Positions 24,626 to 30,995 of a DNA stretch of 32,502 bases are shown piece after piece (positions within the stretch are counted from its first letter, which is position 1; each line of letters starts with the position of its first letter). The stretch is from Phycisphaeraceae bacterium (lineage in GTDB: Bacteria > Planctomycetota > Phycisphaerae > Phycisphaerales > Phycisphaeraceae), in NCBI GenBank assembly GCA_029260635.1, contig JAJDCW010000127.1:1-32502 (forward strand). Reading direction: 5' to 3'. The notes beneath the pieces are model-generated. The model was not told where the DNA came from, did not search any database, and was given only the letters and a program-made list of their open reading frames with translations. Position numbers and translations under genes: made by a program.

Positions 24626-26072
24626 GAAGATCGAGGACGCCGGTCTGCTGGTTGAATCCTTCGATCAGGGTATCCCATTCATCGACCTGGGCGAAGGTCT
24701 TCGTCCAGAAGTCCGGGTCCCAGAGCTCGTTGAGTTCTTCGATGGTTCGGCCCTGCTGCTCAACCCAGGTGAAGTACTTGAAGTTGTGAAGGGCCTTGCG
24801 GTCTGCGTAGTTCAGCTCACGCACGTGGTCGGTGACGATCCCGTCCAGGTAGCGGGCGCGGTCGGCGATGGCCTGGTCACGGGTGTAGGCCCCGCGTTCT
24901 TCGGTGAGCTCGGCGAGCCGGCTGCCGTAGAGTTCCGACGAGTCGGTCAGGCAGGTGAAGATGACATCCTTGCCGTTCATGTCGTAGTGCTGCGCGGTCT
25001 TGATCGCGGCGGCCAGGTTGCAGATGCAGGAGATGCCCAGCAAGGGCAGCTGGTCAACGAGTTCACCGGGCAGCGTGGATTTCAGGTATTCCTGGCCCGC
25101 GGGCTCGTTGAACAGACGTAACAGCGACATGCATTGCTCATCATCGATCGCTGAGATCATGTCGGTGTTTCGGACGTTGTGGACCCATGGGACGTGCTTG
25201 TCGCCGATGCCCTCGATGCGGTGCCCGCCGAAGCCGAACTGGTAGAGCGTCGGGCATTGCAGGGCTTCGGTGGCGACAACGCGCACCCCCGGATGCAAGG
25301 TTCGTAAATAATCCCCGGCGGCGATGGTTCCCGCGCTGCCGGTGGCTGAAACGTAACCTGCCAGGCGTTTATCGTCGCCGAGTGTCTCGAAAACCTCCTG
25401 GATGATGGAGCCGGTGACGTGGTAATGCCAGGTCGGGTTCCCGAATTCTTCGAACTGGTTGAAGATCACGCACTCGGGGCGGGTATTGCGGATCTCCCAG
25501 CACTTGTCGTAGATCTCTTTGACGTTGGACTCGCAGCCGGGGGTCGCGATGACCTCCGAGCAGATGCCGTTGAGCCAGTCGAAGCGTTCCTTACTCATTT
25601 CTTCGGGGAGGATGGCGACCGCGTCACAGCCCAGCAGCGCCGAGTCGAACGCGCCACCACGGCAGTAGTTGCCGGTGCTGGGCCAGACCGCCTTGTTCTG
25701 GGTGGTGTCGAATTCACCGGTGACGAGGCGCGGGGCCAGGCAGCCGTAGGCCGCGCCGACCTTGTGTGCGCCGGTTGGGAAGTACTTGCCGACGATCCCG
25801 ATGATGGTGGCGTCCACGCCTGTCATCTCCGGCGGGAAGACGACGTAGTTGCCATTGTTGTAGAGGCCGCCCTTCTCGGTCGGTTCGTTCTTCCAGCTGA
25901 TGCGGAACAGGTTTATGGGGTCGACATCCCATAGCCCGACCTGCTTAAGCCGGTCCTTGACCTTATCGGGGACAAGCCCGGGATCGCGCATCTGCGCGAA
26001 GGTCGGCAGCAGGACCTTGCGATCGCGGCACTGGTTTACGGTTCGATCTAATACGTCCTGATTCACCTTCAT
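24621..26072 (-). CDS. Fold-type II PLP enzyme (TrpB/cystathionine-synthase-like, no standard name)
   Basis: A 483-residue PLP enzyme. The motif TGAHKVGAAYG is the PLP lysine (compare GAHK in tryptophan synthase beta), PSTGNYCRGGA is the phosphate/substrate loop, SATGSAGTIAAGDYL follows, and there is a long C-terminal extension (about 110 residues) not seen in small cysteine synthases. It is not a normal YgeX: the diaminopropionate ammonia-lyase motifs I know are missing. It starts at the ATG 26072 (GGAGCAAATTG upstream); the upstream gene's stop overlaps by one base (TGATG). It lies in the yge-like cluster, between ssnA and a threonine-synthase-like gene, where ygeX would be expected. It may eliminate or lyse an amino acid of the pathway; this is inferred. 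Confidence 0.75.
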   Translation of the reverse strand: MKVNQDVLDRTVNQCRDRKVLLPTFAQMRDPGLVPDKVKDRLKQVGLWDVDPINLFRISWKNEPTEKGGLYNNGNYVVFPPEMTGVDATIIGIVGKYFPTGAHKVGAAYGCLAPRLVTGEFDTTQNKAVWPSTGNYCRGGAFDSALLGCDAVAILPEEMSKERFDWLNGICSEVIATPGCESNVKEIYDKCWEIRNTRPECVIFNQFEEFGNPTWHYHVTGSIIQEVFETLGDDKRLAGYVSATGSAGTIAAGDYLRTLHPGVRVVATEALQCPTLYQFGFGGHRIEGIGDKHVPWVHNVRNTDMISAIDDEQCMSLLRLFNEPAGQEYLKSTLPGELVDQLPLLGISCICNLAAAIKTAQHYDMNGKDVIFTCLTDSSELYGSRLAELTEERGAYTRDQAIADRARYLDGIVTDHVRELNYADRKALHNFKYFTWVEQQGRTIEELNELWDPDFWTKTFAQVDEWDTLIEGFNQQTGVLDLL

Positions 26073-27373
26073 CAATTTGCTCCGTCCAATACACCCCGGA
26101 CACCCCGGACACCCCGGACACCCCGGATACCCCGGGGTTCTAATGCGTTTGCGAGGCTGTCCATATCGGGTTTGATGCTGATCGGTTTGCCGCCTGCCTG
26201 GATGGCGGCTTTGGTGTCCTTCAATCCGCTGCCGGTGACCATGCTCAGGACCCGGTCGTTGGCCGAGATCACGTCGACTTCCCGGGCGGCCATGACCCCC
26301 GCCAAAGCTGCGGCGGCCGCGGGTTCTGCATAGATGCCGTGCCGCCCGCCGAGCTTCATCGCGTCGAGTATCTGGTGGTCGTCCACACAGACCAGCACGC
26401 CGTCGGCTTCCTTCAGTGCGTTGACCGCCTTGCGCCAGTTGCGGGGGACCGGGACGTTGATGCTGTCGGCGATGGTCCCGCCGTCCTGGAGTTTGTCCGG
26501 TAGTTTGCCGTGCTCAAGGACGTACCCGATCGGAGCGACGCCGTCGGCCTGCACGCCCAGCAGGCGAGGCAGGCGGTCGATCTGGCCTAGCTGGTGCATC
26601 TGCTTTAAGCCCTTCCAGATGCCAGCCACCGTGCAGCCATCCCCGACGCTGACCGCGACCCAGTCGGGCACCCCGCCGAAGCTGTGGGACTGTTCTGCGA
26701 TCTCCAACCCGCCGGTTTTCTTACCCTCGACCAGTACGGGGTTGATTGCGCAGTTGCGGTTGTACCAGCCGAACTTCGTGCAGGCCGCCGAGCAGAGGTT
26801 GTAGGCCTCGTCGTAGCTGCCTTGCACGGCGACGACATGGGCTCCGTAGACCAGCAGTTGGGCGAGTTTGGGCTGCGGCGCGGTTCGGGGGACAAAGATG
26901 ACGCAGGGCATGCCCGCCAGTGCGGCGTGGCCTGCGAGGCTGGTCGCGGCGTTGCCGGTCGAGGCGCAGGCGATGGTGCTGGCTTTGCACTGCAAAGCAT
27001 GGGCGACGCCCACCGAGCTTGCGCGGTCTTTGAAGCTGGCGGTGGGATTCCGGCCGTCGTCTTTGAAAAGCAGCTGCTTGAGGCCCAGCTCACCGGCGAG
27101 CCGTTGCGTGTCGATCACCGGGGTCCAGCCGACCTGCCAGTCTTCGCGGATACTCGATTCGGCCAGCGGCAGCAGCTCGCGGTATCGCCAATGGTTCAAC
27201 GCTCGGCCGTGCAGGGGGTTTTCCTGCCAGGCGTGACGGACGGCATCAAGGTCAAAGTTGATGTCCACAATACCCTCATCGGGGCCGCAGTCTTCACACG
27301 CAATCCAGGGCTTGTCCGCCCCGTAGGTTCGGCCGCAAGCCACGCATGTCAGGCCTGTGATAAATCTGCTCAT
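26072..27373 (-). CDS. Threonine-synthase-like fold-type II PLP enzyme with N-terminal zinc ribbon
   Basis: A 433-residue PLP enzyme. It starts with a zinc ribbon (CVACGRTYG...CEDCG), then the PLP lysine motif NPTASFKDRASSV, a phosphate loop STGNAATSLAGHAAL, VGDGCTVAGIWKG and SGLKD near the end. This resembles threonine synthase and related archaeal-type enzymes. It overlaps the next PLP gene by one base and both are on the minus strand, so the two are translationally coupled. The C-terminus carries a (RGV)n repeat encoded by an in-frame 9-bp minisatellite (26092-26138). A normal role in threonine synthesis is possible, but the location in the cluster suggests a catabolic partner function (inferred). 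Divergent from ygfK across about 160 bases. Confidence 0.75.
   Translation of the reverse strand: MSRFITGLTCVACGRTYGADKPWIACEDCGPDEGIVDINFDLDAVRHAWQENPLHGRALNHWRYRELLPLAESSIREDWQVGWTPVIDTQRLAGELGLKQLLFKDDGRNPTASFKDRASSVGVAHALQCKASTIACASTGNAATSLAGHAALAGMPCVIFVPRTAPQPKLAQLLVYGAHVVAVQGSYDEAYNLCSAACTKFGWYNRNCAINPVLVEGKKTGGLEIAEQSHSFGGVPDWVAVSVGDGCTVAGIWKGLKQMHQLGQIDRLPRLLGVQADGVAPIGYVLEHGKLPDKLQDGGTIADSINVPVPRNWRKAVNALKEADGVLVCVDDHQILDAMKLGGRHGIYAEPAAAAALAGVMAAREVDVISANDRVLSMVTGSGLKDTKAAIQAGGKPISIKPDMDSLANALEPRGIRGVRGVRGVRGVLDGAN
26092..26138. repeat. In-frame 9-bp tandem repeat in the threonine-synthase-like gene
   Basis: Unit CACCCCGGA repeats four times plus a partial copy (26092-26127 exact, then a diverged TACCCCGGG). 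Read on the coding strand it encodes Arg-Gly-Val units near the C-terminus, so changes in copy number keep the frame. Confidence 0.8.
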
Positions 27374-27532
27374 CAGAGAATAATCCCAAAAGGTCTATTG
27401 TACCGCGCGGGGCTGAATGCACCTAACATAAACAATCCACAAAGATTATGGTTGGTCATATCCACCCCGTCGATTACGCTAAAGGGCTGGCACCGCGCCC
27501 TGTGACCTTGTGAAAACCCGTCGAAGCATCCC

Positions 27533-29560
27533 ATGGTAGACCTTTACTGCTCCCCTTTCGTGGACCTGATCGACCGCATGCGTCTGGAATACCAGACCCG
27601 GTCGAGCATGTTCGACCTGCCCGCCAAGAAGTGGTTCCACCCCTCGGCAGACCCGGATGCGCCGGACCTTTCAACCACGTTCCACGGCCGACCCGCGGGC
27701 AACCCCGTTGGCCCGGCCGCCGGGCCGCAGACGCAGATGGCTCAAAATCTGGTCCTGGCGTACCTGGCGGGGTCGCGGATCTTCGAGCTGAAGACCGTGC
27801 AGATCAACGACCGGCTTGAGATACCCCGGCCCTGTATCGACGCGACGAACATCGGCTACAACGTCGAGTGGTCCCAGGAACTCTTGCTGCACGAATCTCT
27901 GGATCAGTACGTCCAGGGGTGGATGCTTTTGCACATGCTCCGGCAGAGCCCGGAGACGTTTGGCAATCCGTTTAGCGATTCACCCATCGCTGGCCCAGCG
28001 GGCGATTTCCTGTTCGATATGTCCGTCGGGTACGACCTCAAGGGCATCCAATCGGACACAGTCCGACGGTTCCTTAGCGGGATGCTGGACGCCTCCAAAG
28101 ACATCGAAGCACTCAAGGCCCTGCTGCCCGACCGGTTAATGCACCTGCGCGATCTGGATTACCCGTCAGCCCTGAGCAGCAGCATCACGCTCTCGACATT
28201 CCACGGTTGCCCGGCCGACGAGATCGAACGCATATGCGAATTCCTGCTCACCGAAATCGGCGTCGACGTCATCGTGAAGATGAACCCCCCGATGCTCGGC
28301 GCCGAGCGGCTGGAGTACCTGCTGCACGACGTGATGGGGTATCACGAAGTCACGGTCAACCCCGAGGCCTACACCAGCGGGCTCTTGTTCGATGAATCGA
28401 TCGAGATATGCAGGCGGCTGGACACACTGGCGAAAGCCAACGGACGTTCGTTTGGGGCGAAGTTCTCAAACACGCTGGAAGTGGTCAATCACAAGGATTT
28501 TTTCACCCCGGATAACAAGGTGATGTACCTGTCCGGGCCGCCGCTGCATGTCATCACGCTGACGCTGGCGGCCGAGTTCCGCAAAGTCATGGGTCACGCC
28601 ATGCCGATCACCTTTTCCGCGGGTGTGGACCGCAAGAACTTCCCGAACATGGTGGCCTGCGGCTTCAAACCGATCACGACCTGTACCGACCTCTTAAAAC
28701 CCGGCGGCTACGGCCGACTGCCCGGCTACCTCGGCGACCTGACCGCAGGGATGACCAAACTCGGCGCGAAGACGATCGATGAGTTCATCCTCAAAGCAAA
28801 CAGTCACGGAGACGAAGCGGGTGGCGACCCGGTTCTGGCGGGCTTCCTGAACATGGCGGACATCGTCAAGGAAACCCAGGCCGACCCACGCTACACCCAG
28901 GCGAAGAACCAGATGGTGCCCAAGCGGATCAACTCGCACCTGGTGGTCTTCGATTGCGTAACCTGCAACAAGTGCATCCCGGTCTGCCCGAACGACGCAA
29001 ACTTCTTGTACGAAACACCGAAGGTTGACCTGTTGTATCGGGATATCGCGGTGCAACCGGACGGGACCATTAAAGAGGTGGGTGAAGAGAAGGAATTCAA
29101 GGTCGAACGCACCGAGCAGATCGCGAACTTCGCGGACTATTGCAACCACTGCGGCAACTGCGACACGTTCTGCCCGGAGTACGATGGGCCTTACATCAAG
29201 AAGCCGAGTTTCTTTGGCAGCCTCAAGGCGTTTGAGGACGGGGCTCCGCACGACGGGTTTTATGTGGATGCCCAGGGCGAGAGGTATGCGTTACTGGGCC
29301 GAATGGATGGCGTGGCGTGCAGGCTTGACAGCCTGGACGAGGCGGGCAAGTCGTACGAGTATGACGATGGCGTCGTGACGCTGATTATTGAGGATGGACG
29401 CCCGACCGAACTGGCTGGATTGTGCTCCGGTCAGCCGCACCCCCCGCACATTGTCGATCTTGGACGATTCCATACGCTCGCCGTACTCCTAAACAGTATC
29501 ACCAGCTCCTCTCGGGTCCATCAGGTCAACGCCCCACTGGTCGCTTCCGGAGCGCCCTAG
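27533..29560 (+). CDS. ygfK: Short YgfK-like iron-sulfur protein (no FAD/NAD(P)H module)
   Basis: A 675-residue protein. The first ~450 residues are the YgfK N-terminal module: NPVGPAAGPQTQMAQN, ELKTVQINDRLEIPRPCID, ATNIGYNVEWSQEL, TLSTFHGCPADEIERIC, GAKFSNTLEV, TDLLKPGGYGRL. This is a dihydroorotate-dehydrogenase-like TIM barrel. Two ferredoxin-type [4Fe-4S] sets follow, C475/C478/C481/C485 and C537/C540/C543/C547. E. coli YgfK, about 1030 residues as I recall, has in between a flavin and pyridine-nucleotide domain related to glutamate synthase small subunit; here that module is missing, so electrons must come from another partner. The label 'selenate reductase' for this family is weakly grounded. 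Start ATG 27533, no Shine-Dalgarno. Divergent from the PLP genes. Confidence 0.82.
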   Translation: MVDLYCSPFVDLIDRMRLEYQTRSSMFDLPAKKWFHPSADPDAPDLSTTFHGRPAGNPVGPAAGPQTQMAQNLVLAYLAGSRIFELKTVQINDRLEIPRPCIDATNIGYNVEWSQELLLHESLDQYVQGWMLLHMLRQSPETFGNPFSDSPIAGPAGDFLFDMSVGYDLKGIQSDTVRRFLSGMLDASKDIEALKALLPDRLMHLRDLDYPSALSSSITLSTFHGCPADEIERICEFLLTEIGVDVIVKMNPPMLGAERLEYLLHDVMGYHEVTVNPEAYTSGLLFDESIEICRRLDTLAKANGRSFGAKFSNTLEVVNHKDFFTPDNKVMYLSGPPLHVITLTLAAEFRKVMGHAMPITFSAGVDRKNFPNMVACGFKPITTCTDLLKPGGYGRLPGYLGDLTAGMTKLGAKTIDEFILKANSHGDEAGGDPVLAGFLNMADIVKETQADPRYTQAKNQMVPKRINSHLVVFDCVTCNKCIPVCPNDANFLYETPKVDLLYRDIAVQPDGTIKEVGEEKEFKVERTEQIANFADYCNHCGNCDTFCPEYDGPYIKKPSFFGSLKAFEDGAPHDGFYVDAQGERYALLGRMDGVACRLDSLDEAGKSYEYDDGVVTLIIEDGRPTELAGLCSGQPHPPHIVDLGRFHTLAVLLNSITSSSRVHQVNAPLVASGAP

Positions 29561-29667
29561 CCTTCTCTATGGCTAAAATGCGTAATTGCAACCAATTATA
29601 GTAGTTATGTGTATATTGACTCAGTTGCCTGGAATCGCAAGCCTTGTATGGCCGACCAGTCTGTGCA

Positions 29668-29752
29668 ACGAAAGTCCAGTTATTTTAAGATTACCCCGCT
29701 TTTCCACTTGTCACAGCCCCTATAACTGTTTAATCTGGACCTGTTCTTTCGT
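29668..29752 (+). repeat. Long-range imperfect inverted repeat
   Basis: ACGAAAGTCCAG (29668-29679) pairs with CTGGAC (29735-29740) plus TTTCGT (29747-29752), with a 6-base bulge on the right arm and a loop of about 55 bases. Twelve base pairs in all. Function is not evident. Confidence 0.45.
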
Positions 29753-29902
29753 GGCGTATCCGATGGGATACGGGCGAGCGATGCTGGAGAAAGACGGGTA
29801 AATCTGGAGCGTTCTGCGAAAGGCCCGTGAAGTTCACCCCCAGTGGTAACTTAGGAAAGGAGAGGGAGAAAGAAAGACCGATAATAATCTTAGATTTTTA
29901 AC

Positions 29903-30040
29903 GTGAAGCTATTGCATTTCACGGCTAATCGGCTATCCTTGTTCTGTCGAAGAGAACATAGGTAGCTGTTGTTTTGCTGCCGCAAAATAGTGTATAGGAG
30001 AGGAGAAAGTGTGGACCCAGGTCCGTACTTTCTCTTTTTT
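29903..30040 (+). ncRNA. Candidate structured RNA ending in an intrinsic terminator
   Basis: Successive hairpins on the plus strand: GTGAA/TTCAC (29903-29922, 10-base loop); a long stem 29932-29966 (GCTA, CCT and TGTTCT arms, one bulged T on each side, loop GTCGAAG); TTTTGC-TGCC-GCAAAA (29972-29987); then a strong terminator. The ensemble ends 56 bases before the PEP-CTERM start. It is either a small RNA or a 5' leader with a terminator switch. I could not match it to a known riboswitch. Boundaries are approximate. Confidence 0.5.
30003..30040 (+). terminator. Strong intrinsic terminator upstream of the PEP-CTERM gene
   Basis: GAGAAAGT and ACTTTCTC form an 8-bp outer stem, GGACC and GGTCC an inner stem (tight 2- to 4-base loop), with a 2x2 internal mismatch, followed by TTTTTT (30035-30040). 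The position, 56 bases before the next start codon, is compatible with control by early termination. Confidence 0.8.
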
Positions 30041-30095
30041 GTGCGCCATCTAGCGGACCTCGGCAACAGCCTTTTCTTATACAGGAGAGATGAGG

Positions 30096-30785
30096 ATGTT
30101 TTACCGAAGTGCCGCAGGTTGTTTGATTGCCGGGGTCATCGCTTTCACAGTCAGCGGGGCTCAAGCCGCCCCGATCAACTACGGTGATTTCACCTTAGAT
30201 AGTGGGATCGCGCTGGACATCACAGAAACCTCTGTGACCGATCCAACGCCCCTGTTCGGTGTGCCGACCGTTTACGGCAATTCAATTACGTTTTCCACCG
30301 GCCTTTTCGCGGCGGCACAGGCCGGCACGGGGGCGGATATTACTTCCGGAAAGCTTACGTTTATTATCCAGGCCGACCCGGGTCTGTTCATTGAATCCAT
30401 TAGCCTAGAAGAGATCGGCGACTTCCTCATGTTGGGAAGCACCGCCGAGGTCACCGCGGGAGGGACACTTGTGGCTACGGTTCTTAACCCCCTGATTGGG
30501 GGGTTCGTCAGCGATCCGATCGATATCGATCCGGATATGCCGCAGGCGGGGACAGGCTCGGGAATCTGGTCTGGTATCGCCGGCGTGGTGCTGACCCAGC
30601 TGGACGCGACCCGTGTACGGATCGACCTGGATAACAACCTGATCGCCTCGGCGGAAGCCCCGGCGGATGCGGCCCTGATCGATAAGAAAGCCCTGACTAT
30701 TCAGATAGAGTTCAGTGAGATCCCTGAACCCGCGAGCCTGGCCCTGATGGGGATCGGCCTGCTGGCGATCGGCCGTCGGCACTGA
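30096..30785 (+). CDS. Secreted PEP-CTERM protein
   Basis: A 229-residue protein with a signal peptide (MFYRSAAGCLIAGVIAFTVSGAQA, cut before AP) and a C-terminal IPEPASLALMGIGLLAIGRRH, which is a PEP-CTERM sorting signal: PEP box, hydrophobic helix, Arg-rich end. Such proteins are processed by exosortase and usually sent to the cell surface. The middle is low-complexity, beta-rich and repeat-free; I recognise no enzymatic domain. I prefer ATG 30096 over 30090 because AGGAG lies 8 bases upstream of 30096 but only 2 from 30090. It is preceded by a terminator-bearing leader and followed by a strong terminator, so it is a single-gene unit. Confidence 0.85.
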   Translation: MFYRSAAGCLIAGVIAFTVSGAQAAPINYGDFTLDSGIALDITETSVTDPTPLFGVPTVYGNSITFSTGLFAAAQAGTGADITSGKLTFIIQADPGLFIESISLEEIGDFLMLGSTAEVTAGGTLVATVLNPLIGGFVSDPIDIDPDMPQAGTGSGIWSGIAGVVLTQLDATRVRIDLDNNLIASAEAPADAALIDKKALTIQIEFSEIPEPASLALMGIGLLAIGRRH

Positions 30786-30815
30786 GCCAGATAAAACCGA
30801 CTTCTATTATCCTCT

Positions 30816-30844
30816 AAGCCCCGCCTGATACGGCGGGGCTTTTT
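30816..30844 (+). terminator. Intrinsic terminator after the PEP-CTERM gene
   Basis: AAGCCCCGCC and GGCGGGGCTT form a 10-bp GC-rich stem around a 6-base loop (TGATAC), continuing into TTTT. It lies 30 bases after the stop codon. Confidence 0.9.
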
Positions 30845-30995
30845 GTATCGGTCCCAGCCACAACCCGCTCAACCGGCTTCGGCCCGAGTAGGCACGGGGG
30901 CGGCACGCCGTTAAACTGCGCCCTGCCCGCGGCGTCCTGTGGGGCACCCAGGCCGCCGTTGATGTCGTACCGACCTGTTTTACCGATGTTGCATT

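Larger units (their letters stand above)
29561..30095. other. Intergenic region with several RNA-type structures
   Basis: About 535 bases between ygfK and the PEP-CTERM gene. It holds a long-range 12-bp inverted repeat (29668-29752), a small hairpin at 29903-29922, a two-bulge hairpin at 29932-29966, a third at 29972-29987, and a strong intrinsic terminator at 30003-30040. The track ORFs (29586-29801, 29969-30187) have no recognisable products. The stretch 29780-29880 is purine-rich on the plus strand. Confidence 0.6.

Noticed and set aside
27491-27507. Possible sigma-54 site (TGGCAC) before ygfK
   Set aside because: The -12 element should contain TTGC or at least GC; here it reads CCTG, so the match fails.
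29586-29801. 71-aa ORF after ygfK
   Set aside because: No Shine-Dalgarno or recognisable motif, and it crosses the long inverted repeat.
29668-29880. Resemblance to RNase P RNA (GAAAGTCC and GGGTAAA pieces)
   Set aside because: The other universally conserved RNase P RNA blocks and the 3' end are absent and the length is too short.
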